Origin: an uncultured Lachnospiraceae bacterium
Lineage (GTDB): Bacteria > Bacillota > Clostridia > Lachnospirales > Lachnospiraceae
Direction of reading: 5' to 3'
DNA: 5,018 nucleotides
NCBI GenBank assembly: GCA_949283905.1
Contig: CASDUB010000113.1
Span: forward strand, 1 to 5,018
The translations under genes were made by a program, and so were the position numbers. The notes beneath the pieces are model-generated. The model was not told where the DNA came from and made no database searches. It saw only the letters and a program-made list of their open reading frames with translations. Below are positions 1 through 5,018 of this stretch, in pieces. Position 1 is the stretch's first letter. Every line of letters begins with the position of its first letter.

Positions 1-854
1 AGAAGAGTTTCAGCAGGATACGCCGCGTTTTTTCCGAGCGTGCAGTTATTGAGAAATGACATAGACTCTGTGAGTTCTCTTACAAGCGCCATGTCAGCTT
101 TTGTCGCGCGTCCGATCTGGGCGTCTTTAAATATGCTCTCAAGCTGGAAAAGTCCTTCACGGCAGAACGTACATTTTCCGCAGCTGTCTTTTCTGAGAGC
201 ATTTAAAGCTCCGACAGCGTTCTGTATCATACAGCTGCCGTCTTTCATAGGATGAATAACGCCGCTTCCGAAAATAAAGTTAGGATTCATCTGTCCGTCA
301 AGTATCTCTGCATTGTAAAAACGGTTTCCTATTAAATAAGCAGGAGCTTTTGTTTTTATAACCGATACCCATGGAGTTCCGAAAGGTACTTCGCACGGTT
401 CGCAGCCTTCTTCACAGATAACAGCCCCCGTTGTTTCTCCGGTAAGCTTATCTGCACACGCCGCAAGATATGCCGGATGAACAAATAAAGCGTCTTTGTA
501 AGCTCGCACGTCTATAAAATCATCTGTATCGACCACAATACCTTTTTCAACGGATTCAAGCGCTGCTTTCTGAGCTTCTGTTCTGACAACGGCAGCTATA
601 TTTTTTGCTCCGATGATCTTTGCAACAGCTTTAGCTCCGGCAATAACGCCTTCGGCGTTTTTCTCGAAAATTATTCCGAGCATACCGTCACGGTCTTCGT
701 TTTTGAGCGCGATAACAAGAGTTTCAATTTCTTCTTCGGTTTCCAAAGGAGAAACCACTTCATCATAATTCTTAACTGTCTTTAATTCTTCAAGAAGGTT
801 TTCTTTAGAAAGATCAGCTGCTTTTGATATAGCGTTTACATTTTTATTAAGCAT
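1..854 (-). CDS. NuoF-related [4Fe-4S] protein lacking the NADH/FMN signature (partial, C-terminus off the left edge)
   Basis: Reading the minus strand from the ATG at 854 gives an uninterrupted frame of 284 codons to the window edge. The C-terminal part matches the iron-sulfur domain of complex I NuoF/HydB-type subunits: SCGKCTFCREG supplies C225, C228 and C231, and CTLG supplies C271. This CxxCxxC...C arrangement binds one [4Fe-4S] cluster (N3 in NuoF). A preceding SGVIHPMKDGSCMIQ segment parallels the NuoF stretch just before that domain. The first ~200 residues are only vaguely like the 51-kDa fold. I see no GRGGAGFP-like glycine-rich FMN/NADH loop, and the stretch before the cluster domain is roughly 100 residues shorter than in typical NuoF. 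An extra cysteine group, CEEGCEPC (C147, C151, C154), lies mid-protein. The start is well supported: AGGAGG lies 9 nt upstream, and the ATG overlaps the upstream stop by 8 nt, suggesting translational coupling. The role is probably an electron-transfer subunit of a soluble complex with the upstream gene. The family call is firm; the function is inferred. Confidence 0.85.
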   Translation of the reverse strand, partial: MLNKNVNAISKAADLSKENLLEELKTVKNYDEVVSPLETEEEIETLVIALKNEDRDGMLGIIFEKNAEGVIAGAKAVAKIIGAKNIAAVVRTEAQKAALESVEKGIVVDTDDFIDVRAYKDALFVHPAYLAACADKLTGETTGAVICEEGCEPCEVPFGTPWVSVIKTKAPAYLIGNRFYNAEILDGQMNPNFIFGSGVIHPMKDGSCMIQNAVGALNALRKDSCGKCTFCREGLFQLESIFKDAQIGRATKADMALVRELTESMSFLNNCTLGKNAAYPAETL

Positions 855-2973
855 TTCCCTTCTCCTCCTTATCAGAAAAATCACTCCAGATCCTTGCAGG
901 AGTAACAGTGAATCTCAGATCACACTGGAGACAGCGTTCACTCTCGCCGCATATATCAGCGTCGCAGATACCTTTGCTGATCTCACGGAAATCGTGGTCT
1001 CTTTCAGATACGGGAAGGAACTGCTCTTCTTTTCTCTCAAGGCGTGCGAAGCCTTCGATCTTTCCGATATTCTTTTCGATATAAGGTTCTTTATAAAGAA
1101 CTTCGGAAATATCTCCGTCTCCTCCGAGATATTTGTCGATCTGTGAAGCCGCGTCTCTTCCGGCTGCAACAGCCATGATAACTGTTTTTGTTCCGTATAC
1201 TGCGTCGCCGCATGCGAATACGCCGTCAACGCTTGTAGCCGCTCCGTCAACAGTTGCGATAGAATTTGCTCTTCCTCTTTCAAGTCCCGAATCCTCGGGA
1301 AGATTTGTTCTCTGTCCTGTAGCAAAAATAACTGTATCTCCGTCGATATGATGTTCCGAACCTTCTTCTTTTTCAATAATGGCTCTTCTGTTCTCGTCGA
1401 AGTAGAATTTGAGGACATTCATGAAATCAACGCCTGTAACATTGCCGTTTTCATCGCCTGTAATGCGTTCGAAGGTCTGAGCCGGATGAACGAAGATTCC
1501 TTCTTCCTGCGCCTGTTCGATCTCTTCATCGTCGGCAGTCATGATCTCCCGAGCTTCAAGACACGCAAGATGTATCTCCTCAGCTCCGAGACGTTTTGCA
1601 GTACGCGCGCAGTCAAACGCAACGTTTCCGCCTCCGAGAACGATTACTCTCTTGCCTATTCCCGTATCAACTCCCATAGCGGCGTCTCTTAAGAAATCAG
1701 TATTTATCTTTACGCCGTTGAGATCATTGCCCGGCAAAGGAAGTCTTACGCCGCCGTGTGTTCCGACAGCCACAAGAACAGCGTCATATTCGCCGATAAG
1801 GTCTACCGGTCTGTCTACCTTGCAGTTAGTTTCGATCTTAACGCCGAACTCTTCAAGATATGAAGATTCTCTGTCAAGCACATCGTCAGGAAGCCTGTAT
1901 ACAGGTATACCGTATCTCATCTGACCGCCTGTCTTCGGGTACATCTCTTTGATAACAACTTCGTGACCCTGTTTTGCAAGATAGAATGCGGCAGTCATAC
2001 CTGCAGGACCTGCGCCTATAACCGCAACCTTCTTTCCTGTGGCAGGAAGTCTCTTGCTGTTTTTGATCCAAAGACTGTTGTCATTGTGCTCCGCAGCATA
2101 ACGTTTGATGTTTCTGATAGAAACAGGCTCATTTACTTCGCCGCGGCGGCATTTAGCTTCGCATACATGAGTGCATACTCTGCCGAGCGCCTCAGGGAAC
2201 GGAAGTCTTTCATGGATAACAGCAGTTGCTTCAGCATATTTTCCTTCTTTGACAAGACGAACATAGCGCGGGATATCCGTATGAACAGGACATTCACTCT
2301 TACAAGGAATAAGAGTATCTTTCTTCTCTATCGGAGAATAGTTCATGGCGTCCATGATAGATCCCGTAGGACAAACTTCGGCGCATGCTCCGCAGAAACG
2401 GCAGTCTTCGTCCACAAGAAGTTTCTTATGAATAGTACCTACATATGTTTCAAGTTCATCTTTCTGATATGTAAGAACATTTACGCCTCTCATGTCTTTA
2501 CATGCTCTTACGCAGCGTCCGCAAAGCACACAGCGCAGCATATCGTGAATGATAAGCGGATTTTCCTTTTTAGGAATGGCCTTAGCGCGCATTCTCATGC
2601 GTGTAGGCGTAACTCCCACATACTGAATAAGTGTCTGGAACTCGCAGCGTCCGTATTTAGGGCATGTGGTACAATCCTCCGGATGTGCCGCAAGGATAAG
2701 TTCCATCGCAAGATTTCTGTGTTTCTTAATTTCATCACTGTTTGTGATTATCCTAAGGCCGTCGCGCGCTTTCATAGTACATGACGGCACTATATCTTTC
2801 TTTCCCTCTTCCTGAACAAGACAAAGTCTGCATGATCCGAGTTCCGGAAGATCAGGATGATGGCAAAGATGCGGGATATAGATTCCGTTGGAAAGAGCCG
2901 CTTCAAGCATGCCCATTCCTTCTTCAACCTGCAATTCTTTTCCGTCTATCCAAACGGTTACAAGTTTGCTCAT
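847..2973 (-). CDS. FAD-dependent pyridine-nucleotide oxidoreductase: NuoG-like Fe-S N-terminus fused to a GltD/NfnB-type module (708 aa)
   Basis: Domains run in this order. (a) A [2Fe-2S] ferredoxin fold, ~1-80, with C37, C48, C51 and C65. (b) A NuoG His-Cys box, HPEDCTTCPKYGRC, with H97, C101, C104 and C110. (c) Two ferredoxin-type [4Fe-4S] motifs, C148/C151/C154/C158 and C191/C194/C197/C201. (d) A GltD/NfnB helical Fe-S domain, ~220-295, with C224, C228, C267, C271 and C275. (e) An FAD Rossmann motif, VIGAGPAG, at 318-325. (f) A nucleotide Rossmann motif, VLGGGNVAFD, ~445-454. (g) The second FAD motif, VFACGDAVYG, ~585-594. (h) A C-terminal cysteine set, C670, C675, C681 and C684, in the common ERCLQC form. 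This build is known from soluble NAD(P)H:ferredoxin-type oxidoreductases such as NfnB and the StnC-like subunits of NuoF-containing transhydrogenases, and from related FAD proteins of anaerobes. It has no membrane segment or signal peptide, so it is cytoplasmic. GGAGG lies 7 nt before the ATG, 15 nt after the preceding gene. It probably moves electrons between NAD(P)H, ferredoxin and a partner; exact donor and acceptor are unknown. Confidence 0.9.
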   Translation of the reverse strand: MSKLVTVWIDGKELQVEEGMGMLEAALSNGIYIPHLCHHPDLPELGSCRLCLVQEEGKKDIVPSCTMKARDGLRIITNSDEIKKHRNLAMELILAAHPEDCTTCPKYGRCEFQTLIQYVGVTPTRMRMRAKAIPKKENPLIIHDMLRCVLCGRCVRACKDMRGVNVLTYQKDELETYVGTIHKKLLVDEDCRFCGACAEVCPTGSIMDAMNYSPIEKKDTLIPCKSECPVHTDIPRYVRLVKEGKYAEATAVIHERLPFPEALGRVCTHVCEAKCRRGEVNEPVSIRNIKRYAAEHNDNSLWIKNSKRLPATGKKVAVIGAGPAGMTAAFYLAKQGHEVVIKEMYPKTGGQMRYGIPVYRLPDDVLDRESSYLEEFGVKIETNCKVDRPVDLIGEYDAVLVAVGTHGGVRLPLPGNDLNGVKINTDFLRDAAMGVDTGIGKRVIVLGGGNVAFDCARTAKRLGAEEIHLACLEAREIMTADDEEIEQAQEEGIFVHPAQTFERITGDENGNVTGVDFMNVLKFYFDENRRAIIEKEEGSEHHIDGDTVIFATGQRTNLPEDSGLERGRANSIATVDGAATSVDGVFACGDAVYGTKTVIMAVAAGRDAASQIDKYLGGDGDISEVLYKEPYIEKNIGKIEGFARLERKEEQFLPVSERDHDFREISKGICDADICGESERCLQCDLRFTVTPARIWSDFSDKEEKGNA
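864..869 (-). promoter_or_regulatory. Ribosome binding site fixing the start of the overlapping NuoF-like gene
   Basis: A perfect AGGAGG on the minus strand lies inside the last codons of the 708-residue gene, 9 nt before the ATG at 854. It supports the ATG that overlaps the upstream stop by 8 nt, and so independent as well as coupled initiation. Confidence 0.75.
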
Positions 2974-2988
2974 TGTATTGCCTCCAAA

Positions 2989-3957
2989 TTATTTTTTACC
3001 GACATTGATGTAGCGTTTTTTCTTCTCTGCGAGATCTTCAACCTGTTTCTGGCTCACAGCGCCGTGTCTGATCTCGTTGGAGTGCTCCCATTTTCCGTCC
3101 ATCTTCATTCTTGAACGTTTGATCTCAGATGCAGGGAAGATTGTTTTGATCTTTCCGGCTTCAATCTCAAGGGTTCCGTAAATTCCGCATACAGGACACT
3201 CTATCTTGTTTCCGTCGCCTGTAACAGTGATGAATTTCTGATGGCATACAGGGCATGCTCCCTCTGAATCTCCGCGCCATGTAAGGTTTTCAACATCGCC
3301 TTTTTCCTCAAGCTCTGCAAAAGCCGCAACGATATTTTCACCCATCTTTTTAGCTCTTGCGATAGCATCAGGACGTCCGATACAGCTGTTGTATTCCATA
3401 GCGCCGTAGAAATTGTATTCGTCAATAACCTGTGTATTCATAGACATGGCAGCCTCCTGCATCACAGGAAGACCAAACGCCGTCCAGTTTTCCGTCATAG
3501 CTCCGCCTACCGAAATAAGCGCTCCGATTCTCGGTTTAAGAGCTCTCTTGTCAGGGTATGTAGAAGGATCTCTTCCCTCTTTTTCACCTGCTTCGATCGC
3601 AGGCATAACAAATGTGATGTCATGAGCCGGTCCGATACGGTCTACTACATTCTTGAACTGTCCGCTCGGTGAAACGCAGTAAACAGGCGCTCCAAAAATA
3701 ACAGCGTCTGAAGACCAGATAGCCTCCTCAATGATATGGAAATCATCTTTCTGGAAACATGCTCCGTTTCCCGTGCATGACGCAAGCTGTCCTACACACT
3801 GGCAGCATCCGCGGCACGGCTTGATATTCAGTTTTTCACAGTTGATAAACTCTATCTCGCAGCCCGCCTCTTCGCAAGCGATAAGGGCTTCTTTGATGAG
3901 AATCTCTGTGTTAGACATGTGTCTTCCAAATGATAATCCTACTACTTTTTTTCCCAT
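2989..3957 (-). CDS. Flavodoxin-fold NAD(P)H/FMN reductase of the iron-sulfur flavoprotein type with C-terminal zinc ribbon (322 aa)
   Basis: The N-terminal ~215 residues have the NADPH-dependent FMN reductase/flavodoxin-like fold. A phosphate-binding loop (SFGRHMSNTEIL, ~9-20) binds FMN, and GAPVYCVSPSGQFKNVVDR (~89-107) is the conserved second flavin-contact and dimer region of the family. A compact cysteine cluster, C48, C51, C52, C54, C61 and C67, resembles the CxxCxxC...C site that binds [4Fe-4S] in iron-sulfur flavoproteins (Isf). After residue ~230 comes CPVC (C235, C238) and a second CPVC (C254, C257), a four-cysteine zinc-ribbon or rubredoxin-like knuckle, then a basic tail rich in Lys and Arg. 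There is no signal peptide or membrane segment. AGGAG lies 6 nt before the ATG. It is the first gene of the operon, facing the divergent regulator. By family it takes electrons through FMN and passes them one at a time. Here it may be the output flavoprotein of the two Fe-S subunits encoded downstream. Its acceptor is unknown. Confidence 0.86.
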   Translation of the reverse strand: MGKKVVGLSFGRHMSNTEILIKEALIACEEAGCEIEFINCEKLNIKPCRGCCQCVGQLASCTGNGACFQKDDFHIIEEAIWSSDAVIFGAPVYCVSPSGQFKNVVDRIGPAHDITFVMPAIEAGEKEGRDPSTYPDKRALKPRIGALISVGGAMTENWTAFGLPVMQEAAMSMNTQVIDEYNFYGAMEYNSCIGRPDAIARAKKMGENIVAAFAELEEKGDVENLTWRGDSEGACPVCHQKFITVTGDGNKIECPVCGIYGTLEIEAGKIKTIFPASEIKRSRMKMDGKWEHSNEIRHGAVSQKQVEDLAEKKKRYINVGKK

Positions 3958-3984
3958 TTTTATCTCCTCTACTTCTTTACTTTT

Positions 3985-4027
3985 TGAACATTTTTGTGTA
4001 AAATGTAACAGTATACAAAAATGTTCA
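3985..4027. promoter_or_regulatory. Long inverted repeat, probable operator in the divergent control region
   Basis: TGAACATTTTTGT (3985-3997) is perfectly repeated in inverse at 4015-4027, and the match extends inward to 16 bp with one mismatch (3998/4014). Nested inside is a second, shorter palindrome, ACATTTTTGTGTAAAATGT (3988-4006), with 7-bp arms and a 5-bp centre, a size usual for TetR-type operators. No T run follows on either strand, so it is not a terminator. It lies just downstream of the predicted operon start site, where a bound repressor would block transcription. Binding by the adjacent TetR protein is inferred. The RNA could also fold as a leader hairpin. Confidence 0.6.
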
Positions 4028-4034
4028 GTGGACT

Positions 4035-4064
4035 ATATTATCACTCATATAGCATTTTACACAA
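4035..4064 (-). promoter_or_regulatory. Candidate sigma-A promoter of the redox operon
   Basis: On the minus strand TTGTGT (4064-4059) and TAATAT (4040-4035) are separated by 18 nt, a fair match to the TTGACA/TATAAT consensus. Transcription would start near 4028, giving a leader of about 70 nt before the ATG at 3957 that contains the entire inverted repeat at 3985-4027. One copy of a repeated 12-bp motif (4053-4064) overlaps the -35 box. Predicted by eye only. Confidence 0.5.
4053..4064 (-). repeat. Inverted second copy of a 12-bp motif (TTGTGTAAAATG)
   Basis: CATTTTACACAA here is the exact reverse complement of TTGTGTAAAATG at 3994-4005 within the large inverted repeat. The centres are 59 bp apart. 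This copy overlaps the candidate -35 box of the operon promoter. Two exact copies flanking the -10 region suggest an auxiliary regulator half-site, but no binding data exist. Confidence 0.5.
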
Positions 4065-4099
4065 TCAGAGTCGATAATTAAATAACAAATAATTATTTT

Positions 4100-4128
4100 T
4101 TGTTTATTTTTGGTTCGCGCAGGATATT
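4100..4128 (+). promoter_or_regulatory. Weak candidate promoter for the TetR gene
   Basis: TTGTTT (4100-4105) and GATATT (4123-4128) are 17 nt apart, downstream of very A/T-rich DNA that includes the palindrome AAATAATTATTT (4087-4098). Other -10-like hexamers (TATATA at 4140, TACAAT at 4144) lack a good -35. The region is so A/T-rich that several choices are possible, so this is only the best-looking pair. Confidence 0.25.
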
Positions 4129-4174
4129 TTTTTATCACATATATACAATATTTTAGGTAATTACAGGTAACAAA

Positions 4175-4834
4175 ATGGTAAAAAGAGAAAAAAAGACGAG
4201 CGACAGAGCTCAGACAACGAGAAATCATATAATTAATTCATACTTGAAATTGATGCACCACAAATTCTGGAACAGGATCACAGTTAAAGAATTGTGCGAA
4301 GAGGCCTCGGTTACAAGAGGAACGTTTTATCAGTATTTTGACAGTATTTCTGATCTTATGGAAACAATCGAAGAAACAACGCTGTCCGAGATCAACTCTC
4401 TGTTCAATACGGCCAGACAGAATTTCAAACCGTCAAATGTGCTCTACACATCCGATTTCGACCGTGATTTCAGTCCTGAAAATGCTATATACACAGTCGA
4501 GTGGTTCAAATACTGCGACGAAAACGAACTTAAAGTGACGGCTCTGTTCAACATTGAAAAAAGCGATCATGATTTTATAAATAAGGTAAAAGATATCATT
4601 TTATCTCATCTTTCATATTACGCTTCAATTGAAGGTCTGCCAGACGACACCTTCGGTTACCAGCTGCTTTCGAATACGGCTGACGTCTATATCTTCTCTA
4701 TCTTTACATGGTTTGACAGAAAAGAAGCAGATCACGTCACATATAAGGATATGGCCTCTATTGTCGACAGCATCAGAACAGGCGGCATTTATATAGCAAG
4801 AAGAAACCGCCTGAAAGACATAAACAGCAAATAA
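4175..4834 (+). CDS. TetR/AcrR-family transcriptional regulator (219 aa)
   Basis: Residues ~12-65 form a typical TetR DNA-binding domain: helix 1 (TRNHIINSYLKLM), then ITVKELCEEASVTRGTFYQYF with the helix-turn-helix at ~36-55, ending in the family's characteristic F-Y-x-Y-F/H motif, followed by DSISDLMETI. The rest (~70-219) is a mostly helical ligand-binding and dimerisation domain without a recognisable ligand signature, resembling the loosely defined C-terminal domains of DhaS/TetR-like clostridial regulators. Length is normal for the family. The start follows AGG at 4165-4167, 7 nt before the ATG; a second AGGTAA lies 10 nt further up. The gene is divergent from the redox operon across 217 bp carrying inverted repeats, so it most likely represses that operon, and perhaps itself, until a small molecule binds. 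It ends 26 nt before a hairpin terminator. Family assignment is firm; target and ligand are inferred or unknown. Confidence 0.9.
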   Translation: MVKREKKTSDRAQTTRNHIINSYLKLMHHKFWNRITVKELCEEASVTRGTFYQYFDSISDLMETIEETTLSEINSLFNTARQNFKPSNVLYTSDFDRDFSPENAIYTVEWFKYCDENELKVTALFNIEKSDHDFINKVKDIILSHLSYYASIEGLPDDTFGYQLLSNTADVYIFSIFTWFDRKEADHVTYKDMASIVDSIRTGGIYIARRNRLKDINSK

Positions 4835-4860
4835 GAACAATTCAAAAAATTCTAATTCAA

Positions 4861-4893
4861 AAAAACGGTTCTGAATCAATCAGAACCGTTTTT
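4861..4893. terminator. Bidirectional rho-independent terminator between convergent genes
   Basis: A perfect 14-bp inverted repeat (left arm 4861-4874, right arm 4880-4893) encloses a 5-nt loop. The core is ACGGTTCTGA / TCAGAACCGT. On the plus strand the stem ends in a run of T followed by ATTTTTATT. On the minus strand it likewise ends in a T run. It lies after the stop of the TetR gene (4834) and after the stop of the minus-strand acidic-tail gene (4931), so it can end transcription from both sides. Confidence 0.9.
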
Positions 4894-4930
4894 ATTTTTA
4901 TTATATTATATATTATTCGCAAACCGGAAA

Positions 4931-5018
4931 TTATTCTTCCGTTTCAGCAGCAGCTGCTTCAACTGCTTCTGTTTCAACAGCATCTGTTTCAGCTTCAACA
5001 GCCTCAGCTTCTTCTGTC
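4931..5018 (-). CDS. C-terminal acidic Ala/Glu/Val-rich tail of an unidentified protein (partial)
   Basis: On the minus strand an open frame enters from the right edge and ends at a TAA at 4931-4933, giving the last 28 residues of a protein. They consist almost only of Glu, Ala, Val and Thr, with one Asp, in a loose AVE-(A/T)-E repeat ending in TEE. Such acidic tails are common at the ends of clostridial ribosomal proteins and chaperones such as trigger factor, but nothing here identifies the gene. The in-frame stop lies 38 nt from a hairpin that works as a terminator in this direction, which supports it being a real gene end. The opposite reading would be a Ser/Thr/Ala-rich frame with no start signal. 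Confidence 0.6.
   Translation of the reverse strand, partial: TEEAEAVEAETDAVETEAVEAAAAETEE

Noticed and set aside
915..1418. Minus-strand open frame of 167 codons inside the large oxidoreductase gene
   Set aside because: It is a frame-shifted shadow of the same strand, with low-complexity Lys/Glu/Ser content and no recognisable domain, while the main frame carries the FAD motif and C-terminal cysteines here.
1348..1924. Overlapping plus-strand open frames at 1348-1692 and 1541-1924
   Set aside because: Both are antisense to the FAD/nucleotide-binding part of the large gene, overlap each other, and have no initiation signal or family resemblance.
1963..2784. Plus-strand open frame of 273 codons
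   Set aside because: It is antisense to the 708-residue oxidoreductase, whose cofactor motifs are intact over the same stretch. It lacks a good ribosome binding site and its translation looks like no protein family.
3985..4027. Long hairpin considered as a transcription terminator or attenuator
   Set aside because: Neither strand has a T run after the stem and the stem is A/T-rich, so intrinsic termination is unlikely; an operator or leader hairpin fits better.
3731..4081. Plus-strand open frame of 116 codons
   Set aside because: It is antisense to the N-terminal FMN and cysteine motifs of the flavoprotein and runs through the regulatory repeats; no homology is recognisable.
4087..4098. Palindrome AAATAATTATTT as a second operator
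   Set aside because: It is pure A/T within very A/T-rich DNA, where such palindromes arise readily by chance, and it shares no core with the repeats at 3985-4064.
4025..4228. Minus-strand open frame of 67 codons across the divergent control region
   Set aside because: It covers the promoter region and the start of the TetR gene in antisense. Its composition is what A/T-rich DNA gives by chance, and no ribosome binding site is evident.
1..5018. Mobile element, CRISPR array, tRNA or rRNA
   Set aside because: I saw no transposase or integrase, no regularly spaced repeats, and no stable-RNA sequence; the window is filled by ordinary protein genes and one control region.

Overview
The window looks like chromosomal DNA from an anaerobic, low-to-moderate-GC Gram-positive bacterium, most likely a clostridial (Eubacteriales/Lachnospiraceae-like) Firmicute. 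The evidence is strong AGGAGG-type ribosome binding sites, A/T-rich intergenic DNA, soluble iron-sulfur flavoproteins typical of fermentative anaerobes, and compact gene spacing. This placement is inference; no rRNA or marker gene is present.

Layout. Positions 1-3957 hold three tightly packed minus-strand genes, read from right to left: (1) an iron-sulfur-flavoprotein-like NAD(P)H/FMN reductase with a zinc ribbon (2989-3957); (2) a 708-residue multi-cofactor oxidoreductase joining a NuoG-type iron-sulfur N-terminus to a GltD/NfnB-type FAD/NAD(P) module (847-2973); (3) a NuoF-related iron-sulfur protein running off the left edge (1-854). They are separated by 15 nt and by an 8-nt overlap, so they are almost certainly one operon. 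Positions 3958-4174 are a divergent control region with a long inverted repeat (3985-4027), a repeated 12-bp motif and a candidate operon promoter. A TetR-family regulator (4175-4834) reads the other way. A bidirectional hairpin terminator (4861-4893) separates it from the acidic C-terminal tail of another minus-strand gene (4931-5018) that runs off the right edge.

How they may work together (inference). The large protein carries binding sites for one [2Fe-2S] and several [4Fe-4S] clusters plus FAD and a pyridine nucleotide. It resembles the NfnB/StnC-like subunits of soluble, possibly bifurcating, transhydrogenases. The NuoF-like partner keeps the C-terminal [4Fe-4S] site but shows no glycine-rich NADH/FMN signature, so it may be a wire or scaffold rather than the NADH-oxidising subunit. 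The flavodoxin-fold protein could be the terminal electron carrier or reductase. The divergent TetR repressor and palindromic control region suggest a ligand-inducible redox module with an unknown acceptor. The substrate cannot be read from this window.
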